Below, piece after piece: positions 7,820 to 14,181 of a stretch of 14,181 bases of DNA. A program made the translations under genes and the position numbers. Origin of the DNA: Faecalimonas sp. Lineage in GTDB: Bacteria; Bacillota; Clostridia; Lachnospirales; Lachnospiraceae. Location of the stretch: NCBI GenBank assembly GCA_020024645.1, contig JAHHTN010000056.1, positions 1-14,181 of the forward strand. Reading direction: 5' to 3'. Each line of letters begins with the position of its first letter. Within the stretch, counting starts at the first letter, position 1. The notes beneath the pieces were generated by a model. That model saw only the letters and a program-made list of their open reading frames with translations, ran no database searches and had not been told where the DNA came from.

Positions 7820-8896
7820 ATGAACGATAACAAAATGTGGGCATTGGTAAAAGAAGAAGCAGCTCCAGGATTAGCACTCAAAAGAGTAGCGATTCCAGAA
7901 GTGGGCACAAATGATGTAAAAATTAAAATTCATAAAACAGCAATCTGCGGAACAGATGTGCATATTTATCAGTGGAATGAATGGGCACAGCATACAATTG
8001 CTCTAGGGCAAACAGCAGGTCACGAATATGTTGGTGAGATTGTAGAGATGGGTTCCGGTGTACGAGGATATAAAATAGGTGATCTGGTGTCAGGTGAAGG
8101 TCATATTGTATGTGGAAAATGTCGTAACTGTTTAGAAGGACATAAGGAAAACTGTAAAGATGCCAAAGGTGTAGGAGTAAATCGTGACGGTGCTTTTGCA
8201 GAATATCTTGTAATTCCAGCAGAGAATGTATGGCCTACAAATCCTGCAATTCCAGAAGAAATGTATGCGATTTTTGATCCATTTGGAAATGCTACACATA
8301 CAGCGCTTTCTTATGAAGTATTGGGAGAAGATGTATTAATTACAGGAGCTGGACCAATTGGAATTATGGCGGCAGCCATTGCTAAATTTGCAGGAGCAAG
8401 ACATGTTGTTGTTACAGATTTTAATCAATATCGTTTAGATCTTGCAAAGAAACTTGGAGCAACAAGAACGGTTAATCTTGCAAATGAGAAATTAGAAGAT
8501 GTAATGAAAGAAATCGGAATGACAGAAGGATTCGACGTAGGTATGGAAATGTCAGGAGCGGCTGCAGGATTCCGTGATATGATTGAAAATATGAAACATG
8601 GAGGTAAAATTGCTGTTTTAGGATTACAGAGACCAGACGCACAGATTAATTGGGAGACCGTTATTTGGAATGGTTTAAATATCCGTGGTATTTATGGAAG
8701 AAAAGTTTGGGATACATGGTATAAGATGACAACAATGCTTCAAGCAGGACTTGATATTTCCGAGATCATTACACATAGAATGAATATTAAAGATTATAAA
8801 GCTGGTTTTGATGCAATGATTTCAGGACAATCAGGAAAAGTTATTTTAAATTGGGAAGATTTAGATAAATTAGAAGCACAATCACAGGAATTTTAA
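7820..8896 (+). CDS. tdh: L-threonine 3-dehydrogenase
   Basis: This is a zinc- and NAD-dependent medium-chain dehydrogenase that oxidises L-threonine to 2-amino-3-ketobutyrate in the cytoplasm. The 358-residue product has catalytic zinc ligands Cys43 (AICGTD) and His68-Glu69 (GHEYVGEI), the relay residues Thr45, Asp46 and His48, and four structural zinc cysteines at 98, 101, 104 and 112 (CGKCRNCLEGHKENC). The nucleotide-binding GAGPIG motif is at 176-181, with Asp200 at the end of the next strand, as expected for NAD. These positions sit a constant five residues after those of the E. coli enzyme. The ATG at 7820 is chosen because AGGAG (7807-7811) lies eight bases upstream; an in-frame ATG at 7766 overlaps the promoter -10 box. 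kbl follows after 25 bases and performs the next reaction. Confidence 0.95.
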   Translation: MNDNKMWALVKEEAAPGLALKRVAIPEVGTNDVKIKIHKTAICGTDVHIYQWNEWAQHTIALGQTAGHEYVGEIVEMGSGVRGYKIGDLVSGEGHIVCGKCRNCLEGHKENCKDAKGVGVNRDGAFAEYLVIPAENVWPTNPAIPEEMYAIFDPFGNATHTALSYEVLGEDVLITGAGPIGIMAAAIAKFAGARHVVVTDFNQYRLDLAKKLGATRTVNLANEKLEDVMKEIGMTEGFDVGMEMSGAAAGFRDMIENMKHGGKIAVLGLQRPDAQINWETVIWNGLNIRGIYGRKVWDTWYKMTTMLQAGLDISEIITHRMNIKDYKAGFDAMISGQSGKVILNWEDLDKLEAQSQEF

Positions 8897-8921
8897 ATTA
8901 GAGAGAAAGGGTGGAAAAGAA

Positions 8922-10124
8922 ATGGCACGTAAAAATGATATTTTAAGTATTTATACAAAAGAAGTAGAAGATATCAAGGCAGCAGGATTATTTAAAGGTG
9001 AAGCACCGATTGCCTCAGCTCAAGGAGCAAGAGTAAAATTAGAAGATGGCAGAGAAGTAATCAATATGTGTGCAAATAACTATTTGGGACTTGGAGATAA
9101 TCAGAGATTGATTGATGCTGCAAAAAGAACTTATGATGAAAGAGGATATGGAGTTGCATCTGTTCGTTTTATTTGTGGAACACAAGATATTCATAAACAA
9201 TTAGAAAAGAAAATATCTGAGTTTTTAGGAATGGATGATACTATTTTATATTCTTCTTGTTTTGATGCTAATGGTGGATTATTTGAAACAATTTTAACAG
9301 CAGATGATGCGGTTATCAGTGATGAATTAAACCATGCGTCTATTATTGATGGAGTTCGTTTATGCAAAGCGAAACGTTTCCGTTATAAAAATAATGATAT
9401 GGAAGATTTGGAAACAAAATTAAAAGAAGCAGATGAAGCAGGTGCAAGAATTAAATTAATTGCAACAGATGGTGTGTTTTCTATGGATGGAATCATTTGT
9501 AACTTAAAAGGAGTTTGTGACTTGGCAGATAAATATAATGCTTTAGTTATGGTAGATGATAGCCATGCTGTTGGATTTGTTGGAGCACACGGACGAGGAA
9601 CTGCAGAACACTGTGGCGTAGAAGGACGTGTAGATATTATTACAGGAACTTTGGGAAAAGCACTTGGTGGAGCGTCAGGCGGATATACATCTGCTCGTAA
9701 AGAAATCGTTGATTTGCTTCGTCAGAGAAGTCGTCCATACTTATTCTCTAACTCATTGGCACCAGCAATCGCAGGTGCAAGCATCGAGTTGTTTGATATG
9801 TTAAGTGAGAGTACAGAACTTCGTGATCATTTAGAAGAAACAACTACATATTATCGTAAATTACTTGTAGATAATGGATTTGATATTATCATGGGAACAC
9901 ATCCATGTGTACCAGTTATGTTATATGATGAAGTGACAGCAGCAGAATTTGCAAAACGCATGATGGAAAAAGGTGTTTATGTGGTAGCATTTTCTTATCC
10001 TGTTGTTCCAAAGGGAAAAGCAAGAATTCGTACACAAGTATGTGCAAGTCATACAAAAGAAGATATCGATTTCATTGTAAAATGCTTTATTGAAGTTAGA
10101 GAAGAAATGGGTTTAAATAAATAG
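8922..10124 (+). CDS. kbl: Glycine C-acetyltransferase (2-amino-3-ketobutyrate CoA ligase)
   Basis: This PLP enzyme of the alpha-oxoamine synthase family cleaves 2-amino-3-ketobutyrate with CoA to give glycine and acetyl-CoA. The 400-residue length is normal for Kbl. The internal aldimine lysine is Lys246 in TGTLGKALGGASGGY, and the PLP-contacting residues Asp212 and His215 lie in VDDSHAVGF, each two positions after the E. coli Kbl numbers. Other family blocks are CANNYLGLG (50-58), VRFICGTQ (81-88) and SDELNHASIIDG (133-144). AAAGGGTGG is placed eight bases before the ATG. The gene immediately follows tdh, so unstable 2-amino-3-ketobutyrate can pass directly between the two enzymes. Together they turn threonine into glycine and acetyl-CoA, or could run toward threonine in principle. 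The gene is followed by a terminator. Confidence 0.95.
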   Translation: MARKNDILSIYTKEVEDIKAAGLFKGEAPIASAQGARVKLEDGREVINMCANNYLGLGDNQRLIDAAKRTYDERGYGVASVRFICGTQDIHKQLEKKISEFLGMDDTILYSSCFDANGGLFETILTADDAVISDELNHASIIDGVRLCKAKRFRYKNNDMEDLETKLKEADEAGARIKLIATDGVFSMDGIICNLKGVCDLADKYNALVMVDDSHAVGFVGAHGRGTAEHCGVEGRVDIITGTLGKALGGASGGYTSARKEIVDLLRQRSRPYLFSNSLAPAIAGASIELFDMLSESTELRDHLEETTTYYRKLLVDNGFDIIMGTHPCVPVMLYDEVTAAEFAKRMMEKGVYVVAFSYPVVPKGKARIRTQVCASHTKEDIDFIVKCFIEVREEMGLNK

Positions 10125-10132
10125 TTATGTTG

Positions 10133-10162
10133 AAAGAAGAGTAGAAAATCTACTCTTCTTTT
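10133..10162 (+). terminator. Rho-independent terminator after kbl
   Basis: The perfect 13-bp stem AAAGAAGAGTAGA (10133-10145) / TCTACTCTTCTTT (10149-10161) encloses an AAA loop and runs into a short T tract. It begins eight bases after the kbl stop codon. The T tract is brief, so some read-through into uraA is possible. Confidence 0.85.
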
Positions 10163-10170
10163 GTTATACT
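10162..10170 (+). promoter_or_regulatory. Extended -10 promoter for uraA
   Basis: TGTTATACT is a TG-N-TATACT extended -10 element that begins on the last base of the kbl terminator. No good -35 box is found 16-18 bases upstream, where the hairpin sequence lies. The start would be near 10177, leaving a leader of only about 24 bases, too short for a PyrR attenuator. Confidence 0.55.
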
Positions 10171-10200
10171 GAATAGAAAAAACGAAAGAGAGGAAAGTGA

Positions 10201-11457
10201 GTGGAAAAGAGAAAAATTATTCAAGTAGAAGAGAAAGTACCATTTAAGTTGTTAGTACCGTTAAGTATTCAACATATGTTTGCTATGTTTGGAGCATCAG
10301 TACTTGTGCCTTTTTTATTTGGAATCAATCCTGCAATTGTATTATTTATGAATGGGGTGGGGACACTTTTATTTATTCTAATAACGAAAGGAAAGGCACC
10401 AGCGTATCTAGGTTCAAGTTTTGCTTTTTTAGCACCAGCAGGAGTAGTTATTAGTAAATTTGGATATGAATATGCTTTGGGTGGTTTTATTGCAGTAGGA
10501 TTTTGTGGTTGCATATTATCATTTATTATTTACAAATTTGGTTCAGATTGGATAGATATTGTATTACCTCCAGCGGCAATGGGGCCAGTAGTTGCATTGA
10601 TTGGTTTAGAATTAGCTGGAACAGCAGCCAATCAAGCTGGATTATTAGAAGAGCATATTAAACCAGAAAATTTAATTGTATTTTTTGTTACTTTAGGAAT
10701 GGCAGTTTTTGGCTCTGTAGCTTTTAGAGGATTTTTATCAGTTATTCCTATTTTAATAGCAGTAGTTTCAGGATATATTACTGCTATTGCCAGCGGGATG
10801 GTTGATTTTAAAAAAGTAGCGCAAGCGTCCTTATTTGCAATGCCAAATTTTTCTTCGCCTAAATTTAATTTAGAAGCGATTTTAATTATTTTGCCTGTTA
10901 TCCTTGTTATTACATCAGAACATATCGGGCATCAGATTGTGACAGGAAAAATTATTGGTAGAAATTTATTAAAAAATCCAGGATTGCACCGCTCGTTATT
11001 TGGTGATAATTTTTCTACAATGTTATCAGGATTTATCGGTTCTGTTCCAACAACAACTTATGGGGAAAATATTGGAGTTATGGCAGTGACAGGGGTATAT
11101 AGCGTATATGTTATTGCAGGAGCGGGGATTCTTTCCATTATATGCTCATTTATTGGAAAACTCACTGTTCTTATTCAAACTATACCGGGAGCAGTAATTG
11201 GTGGTATTTCATTTTTGTTGTATGGAATGATAGGAACATCAGGAATACGAATTTTAGTAGATGGGAAAGTGGATTACGGAAAATCGAAAAATTTAGTATT
11301 GAGTTCCGTTGTTTTTGTGACAGGGTTATCTGGAATTACAGTGAAATTTGGGAATGTAGAATTGAAAGGAATGGTATTAGCCTGTGTGGTTGGTATGGGA
11401 TTAAGTTTGATTTTTTACATATTAGATAAATTTCATTTAACAAATGATGCGGAATAG
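10201..11457 (+). CDS. uraA: Uracil permease, NCS2 family (UraA/PyrP)
   Basis: This is a proton-coupled nucleobase importer of the cytoplasmic membrane. The 418-residue product is hydrophobic throughout, with the many membrane segments expected for the 14-helix NCS2 fold. The uracil-site residues known from E. coli UraA are all visible at almost the same numbers: Glu240 and His244 (SEHIGHQ) and Glu289 (YGENIGVMA). The N-terminal QHMFAMFGASVLVPFLFGI block and the SSFAFLAPA segment (72-80) are also typical. The start is GTG 10201, with AGAGG seven bases upstream; no ATG gives a full-length protein. It appears to be a single-gene transcript between two terminators. Salvaged uracil would feed UMP synthesis through uracil phosphoribosyltransferase, which is not in the window. 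Related xanthine or uric acid carriers are less likely given these residues. Confidence 0.92.
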   Translation: MEKRKIIQVEEKVPFKLLVPLSIQHMFAMFGASVLVPFLFGINPAIVLFMNGVGTLLFILITKGKAPAYLGSSFAFLAPAGVVISKFGYEYALGGFIAVGFCGCILSFIIYKFGSDWIDIVLPPAAMGPVVALIGLELAGTAANQAGLLEEHIKPENLIVFFVTLGMAVFGSVAFRGFLSVIPILIAVVSGYITAIASGMVDFKKVAQASLFAMPNFSSPKFNLEAILIILPVILVITSEHIGHQIVTGKIIGRNLLKNPGLHRSLFGDNFSTMLSGFIGSVPTTTYGENIGVMAVTGVYSVYVIAGAGILSIICSFIGKLTVLIQTIPGAVIGGISFLLYGMIGTSGIRILVDGKVDYGKSKNLVLSSVVFVTGLSGITVKFGNVELKGMVLACVVGMGLSLIFYILDKFHLTNDAE

Positions 11458-11458
11458 T

Positions 11459-11498
11459 AAAAAGGAGAGAAACTTCGGTTTGAAATTTCTCTCCTTTT
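11459..11498. terminator. Bidirectional terminator between convergent uraA and the PurF-like gene
   Basis: AAAAGGAGAGAAA (11460-11472) pairs perfectly with TTTCTCTCCTTTT (11486-11498) around a 13-base loop. The A run on the left and T run on the right give a U tract on both strands. It sits two bases after the uraA stop and 14 bases from the end of the opposing gene. Confidence 0.88.
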
Positions 11499-11512
11499 CT
11501 ATTTCTATATAA

Positions 11513-12925
11513 TTATTCTTTTCCGTTAAAACAATATGTACAAACTTTACATGGTTCTAATCCGATAGAAGCGATTAAGTCATCTAAACGGTGGTAACGT
11601 AATGTGGTAAAGTTTTGCTGTTTACGAATTTCTTCAAGCATATTGGCATATCGTTCAGTTGTAGGATCAGCATATTCATGAAGTACATTTTCTGCATTGT
11701 CTCCTTCTAATTTTTGAATTACCTGTCGCGTGATTAAATCTAATTCTGATTTAGAACGAGAAAAGTTTAAGTATTTACAACCATATAGTAATGGAGGGCA
11801 GGCAGGTCTTACATGAACTTCTTTAGCACCGCTATTATATAAAAATTCAGTTGTTTCACGTAATTGTGTACCACGAACAATCGAGTCATCAATTAACAAA
11901 AGACTTTTGTCCTGAATCAATGATTGTACTGGAATTAATTTCATACGTGCAATCAGATTTCTTTGTTCCTGATTTTGTGGCATGAAAGAACGAGGCCATG
12001 TAGGAGTGTATTTGATAAATGGTCTTGCAAATGGGATACGGGATTCATTTGAGTATCCGATAGCATGAGCAATTCCTGAATCAGGTACACCTGCAATAAT
12101 ATCTGGTTTTACGTTGTCTTCAGCATCGCGTTTAGCAAGCATACTTCCACATTTGTAACGCATTTCTTCTACATTAACTCCTTCATAAGAAGATGTTGGA
12201 TATCCGTAATATACCCAGAGGAATGAACAGATTTTCATATCTTCCTTAGCTGGACTTACTGTTTCAACTGCATCAGGTGTAATATATACAATCTCAGCAG
12301 GACCAAGCTCTTTATAAGTTGAATAGCCTAAATTAATGTAGGCAAAATCTTCAAAAGATACACAAAAAGCATCTTTTTTCTTCCCTATTACAAGAGGAGT
12401 TCTTCCCAAACGGTCTCTTGCAGCATAAAGCCCATCTTCTGTCATAACAAGAAGCGTCATTGATCCATCAACGATTTCTTGTACAAATTGTATTCCTTCT
12501 ACAAGAGAGTCTTTGTGACAAATTAGAGAAGCAATTAATTCGGTGGCGTTAATCTGTCCTCCGCTCATTTCCTGAAAATGTGTATGTCCATGACCATAAA
12601 CTTTATTCAACAATTCGTCCATATTATTAATTTTGCCGACAGTAGTAATGGCAAAACTTCCAAGATGTGATTGGATTAATAATGGCTGTGGCTCAAAATC
12701 GGAAATACAGCCGATGCCAATGTTCCCTCTTAATTCTTCCACATCCCGTTCGAATTTTGTACGGAATGGAGAGTTTTCTATATTGTGAATGGCTCTGCTA
12801 AAACCTTGTGGACCATAAGTAGCCATACCGCCTCTGCGTGTTCCTAAATGTGAGTGGTAGTCAACGCCATAAAACAAATCAAGTGTACAGTTTGATTTTC
12901 CGGCGACACCAAAAAATCCGCCCAT
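11513..12925 (-). CDS. PurF-like amidophosphoribosyltransferase paralog lacking the glutaminase nucleophile
   Basis: The 470-residue protein aligns along its length with PurF, which makes 5-phosphoribosylamine from PRPP and glutamine. The synthase half is well kept: GVPDSG (279-284), the PRPP-binding LLLIDDSIVRGT (342-353), and the flexible loop with NQEQR (318-322). Cysteines suited to a Bacillus-type 4Fe-4S cluster are at 233, 383 and in CKVCTYC (459-465). The N-terminal glutaminase half is not normal. Canonical PurF begins its mature chain with Cys (CGxFG), but here it reads MGGFFG. The HxRYST segment is missing, and the oxyanion-hole HNGNL is TVGKI (95-99). It probably cannot hydrolyse glutamine and may use free ammonia or another amine, or be regulatory. 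ATG 12925 is chosen because AAGGAGG lies seven bases upstream; an in-frame codon at 12952 would precede that site. Either start leaves Gly at the catalytic position. Confidence 0.85.
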   Translation of the reverse strand: MGGFFGVAGKSNCTLDLFYGVDYHSHLGTRRGGMATYGPQGFSRAIHNIENSPFRTKFERDVEELRGNIGIGCISDFEPQPLLIQSHLGSFAITTVGKINNMDELLNKVYGHGHTHFQEMSGGQINATELIASLICHKDSLVEGIQFVQEIVDGSMTLLVMTEDGLYAARDRLGRTPLVIGKKKDAFCVSFEDFAYINLGYSTYKELGPAEIVYITPDAVETVSPAKEDMKICSFLWVYYGYPTSSYEGVNVEEMRYKCGSMLAKRDAEDNVKPDIIAGVPDSGIAHAIGYSNESRIPFARPFIKYTPTWPRSFMPQNQEQRNLIARMKLIPVQSLIQDKSLLLIDDSIVRGTQLRETTEFLYNSGAKEVHVRPACPPLLYGCKYLNFSRSKSELDLITRQVIQKLEGDNAENVLHEYADPTTERYANMLEEIRKQQNFTTLRYHRLDDLIASIGLEPCKVCTYCFNGKE

Positions 12926-12932
12926 GAGAAAT

Positions 12933-12939
12933 CCTCCTT
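12933..12939 (-). promoter_or_regulatory. Ribosome binding site fixing the start of the PurF-like protein
   Basis: On the minus strand AAGGAGG lies seven bases before ATG 12925. This matters because it makes the N-terminus Met-Gly-Gly, with no processed propeptide that could expose a catalytic cysteine. Confidence 0.85.
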
Positions 12940-12973
12940 TTTCTGATAACAAATTTGTGTCTTTAACAGAATA

Positions 12974-13002
12974 AGTTTATCACGAATTTTCATGAAAATC
13001 AA
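12974..13002 (-). promoter_or_regulatory. Promoter of the PurF-like gene
   Basis: Read on the minus strand, TTGATT (13002-12997) and TAAACT (12979-12974) are 17 bases apart. A TG dinucleotide one base before the -10 box makes it an extended -10 (TGATAAACT). The start is near 12967, with a leader of about 42 bases, leaving no room for a purine riboswitch. The spacer contains a perfect palindrome. Confidence 0.65.
12986..12999. repeat. Perfect 14-bp palindrome in the spacer of the PurF-like promoter
   Basis: ATTTTCATGAAAAT equals its own reverse complement and lies between the -35 and -10 boxes. This is where a dimeric repressor could block RNA polymerase. I cannot name the regulator, and an AT-rich genome can produce such palindromes by chance. 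Confidence 0.5.
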
Positions 13003-13079
13003 AGGAATGCTTATGAATATTTTTAAATTGATATTATAAGTTTCAGTTATAAAAATGCGTCTAAAGATTTAAAAGTATA

Positions 13080-13847
13080 TCATTGTTCTTCCCATTTTGT
13101 TAACAGTTCATCTAAAATCTGCGCATTGGTGGAGGAAGTGCTGTGCAGAAGAACGATTGCACCAGGATGAATTCTTTTTAATAGTTTGTCAAATGCTTCT
13201 TCCTTTGTTGGTTGATCATTTTCATACCAATCTACATAGGCGAGGCTCCAAAAGAATGTTTTATAACCTAAATCTTTTGCCATTTGTAAGTTTTGTGTAC
13301 TATATTTTCCCTGTGGAGCACGATACAATTTTTTCATTGTTTTTTTTGTGATTTTCTTATATAAATCTTCTACGCCATAAATCTCTTTTTGGAATTCTTC
13401 TTTAGAGGAAAGTTTCGACATATTTGGATGATTTAAGGTATGATTTCCCACAATATGTCCTTCATTTACTATTCTTTTTACTAAATCAGGGCTTGTTTTC
13501 AAAAAATTTCCGACAACGAAAAAAGTGGCAGGGGCTTTATGTTTTTTTAATGCATCTAATATGGCGGAAGTATTTCCGTTTTCAAATCCAGCATCAAAAG
13601 TTAAATATAAAACTTTTTCTTTGGTTGGTTCAGCATAATAGGCATCATATTGTTTTAACTCATCGAAAGATGCGTTTCCTACAGGGACTTTACCGTTTTC
13701 TTGAAAACTAAGTCCCCAATTTTCTGGCGAAGATGCTGTGACAGTCTTATTAGAAAATGTTTGAATGGTTTTTGCAGTAAAATGCCCCATAGAAAAAGAA
13801 AAGGCAAATAGGACAAGAAGTGCAGTGATTTTTTTACATTTTTTCAA
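13080..13847 (-). CDS. pdaA: Polysaccharide deacetylase, PdaA-like (spore cortex muramic acid deacetylase)
   Basis: This is a carbohydrate esterase family 4 metal-dependent deacetylase of 255 residues, close to the B. subtilis PdaA length. It has a signal peptide or anchor (hydrophobic 7-20), so it acts outside the cytoplasmic membrane. NodB motifs are visible: TFDAGFEN (83-90) with catalytic Asp85, HTLNHP (136-141) with metal ligands His136 and His140, RAPQG (176-180), the FFWSLAYVDW block (198-207) and IVLLH (231-235). TFDxG in place of TFDD, the WG near residue 44 and the WSLAYVDW run match PdaA rather than general chitin deacetylases. PdaA works after CwlD to form muramic delta-lactam in spore cortex, which suggests a sporulating host. 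The start is TTG 13847, supported by TGAGG seven bases upstream. The gene reads toward the PurF-like gene with a 154-base gap and no clear terminator. Confidence 0.88.
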   Translation of the reverse strand: MKKCKKITALLVLFAFSFSMGHFTAKTIQTFSNKTVTASSPENWGLSFQENGKVPVGNASFDELKQYDAYYAEPTKEKVLYLTFDAGFENGNTSAILDALKKHKAPATFFVVGNFLKTSPDLVKRIVNEGHIVGNHTLNHPNMSKLSSKEEFQKEIYGVEDLYKKITKKTMKKLYRAPQGKYSTQNLQMAKDLGYKTFFWSLAYVDWYENDQPTKEEAFDKLLKRIHPGAIVLLHSTSSTNAQILDELLTKWEEQ

Positions 13848-13859
13848 GAGAATACCTCA

Positions 13860-14181
13860 GAATAATCTTTCTTAATTACAGGATATGGGAAAGAAATGAG
13901 AAATATGTTAAGGCGTGTGGAATGTTTCCATGTTGTTTTCGTATCAGTTGTGGATGAATTTATATTGGAAGACGCTTAGACAGAACCGAGCTTTTGATTT
14001 AATATCTCGTATTTTTATTAAAAATAACTATAGAAAAATATGTAGAATATATTTTAAACACATATAAATGTGCTTTATTAACAAAAAAAATATAAAATAC
14101 TGCATATTTATATTGAAAGTGCTATATTATAAATAGTGTTGATTTGTACTAAATAAATAAAAAGACACTGTCATATTTTTG
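13860..14181. other. AT-rich intergenic stretch with no supported gene
   Basis: About 320 bases upstream of the pdaA-like gene hold no convincing coding region, tRNA or repeat on either strand. The part after 14010 is extremely AT-rich. Some of it must carry the pdaA promoter, but I could not identify a clear sigma-A or sporulation-sigma promoter. A possible outward promoter is listed separately. Confidence 0.6.
14120..14128 (+). promoter_or_regulatory. Possible extended -10 promoter reading out of the window
   Basis: TGCTATATT fits a TG-N-TATATT extended -10. There is no good -35 box 17 bases upstream, and the region is so AT-rich that chance matches are likely. If real, it serves a gene to the right of the window. 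Confidence 0.3.

Noticed and set aside
10171..10200. PyrR-type attenuator before uraA
   Set aside because: The leader after the proposed promoter is only about 24 bases, too short for anti-terminator and terminator structures.
12926..12952. Upstream in-frame start for the PurF-like protein, which could act as a propeptide
   Set aside because: The strong AAGGAGG lies within this extension and points to ATG 12925. The extension contains no Cys that could be exposed as nucleophile.
13896..13979. A 27-codon plus-strand frame upstream of the pdaA-like gene
   Set aside because: The ribosome site is weak, the peptide has no recognisable feature, and such short frames are common by chance.
14059..14072. 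Hairpin CACAT-ATAA-ATGTG in the AT-rich end
   Set aside because: The stem is only five pairs and is not followed by a real T tract, so it is no convincing terminator or operator.

Overview
The window is AT-rich DNA from a low-GC Gram-positive anaerobe, most likely a spore-forming Clostridia of the Lachnospiraceae type. The signs are Shine-Dalgarno sequences of the AGGAGG kind, sigma-A-like promoters, a sortase-type surface protein, a PdaA-type spore-cortex deacetylase, and A/T-ending codons throughout. The genus cannot be fixed from the sequence alone.

Region 1 (1-7657, + strand) is the accessory part and looks like one operon whose 5' end lies outside the window. It holds, in order, the 3' part of a membrane-anchored transglutaminase-like protein, a small lipoprotein with an alpha/alpha-toroid (prenyltransferase/squalene-cyclase-like) fold, a membrane-anchored protein ending in a DUF4430 (transcobalamin C-terminal-like) domain, and a 1235-residue sortase-anchored protein with a PQQ-like beta-propeller, Ig-like domains and three helical repeats. 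The first three genes overlap and the series ends at a strong terminator. All four products are predicted to sit on the outer face of the membrane or on the wall. The toroid plus DUF4430 pair looks like a split version of the intrinsic factor/transcobalamin architecture, so a surface ligand-capture system is a reasonable hypothesis. The ligand is unknown. The transglutaminase-like protein has Asp where the catalytic Cys is expected.

Region 2 (about 7740-10162, + strand) is a threonine-catabolic operon, tdh-kbl, with a near-consensus promoter and its own terminator. Tdh oxidises L-threonine to 2-amino-3-ketobutyrate, and Kbl cleaves that with CoA into glycine and acetyl-CoA.

Region 3 (10162-11498, + strand) is a single uracil permease gene, uraA, with an extended -10 promoter directly behind the kbl terminator. 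It shares a bidirectional terminator with the convergent gene that follows.

Region 4 (11459-13847, - strand) has a PurF-like phosphoribosyltransferase and a pdaA-like polysaccharide deacetylase. The PurF-like protein keeps the PRPP-binding motif and the likely Fe-S cysteines but lacks the N-terminal catalytic cysteine and other glutaminase residues, so it is a divergent paralog rather than ordinary PurF. A perfect 14-bp palindrome lies inside its promoter. The last ~330 bases are AT-rich and hold no gene I can support, only a possible outward promoter.

The points most worth a second look are the surface operon, the missing transglutaminase nucleophile, and the PurF-like protein with a dead glutaminase domain.
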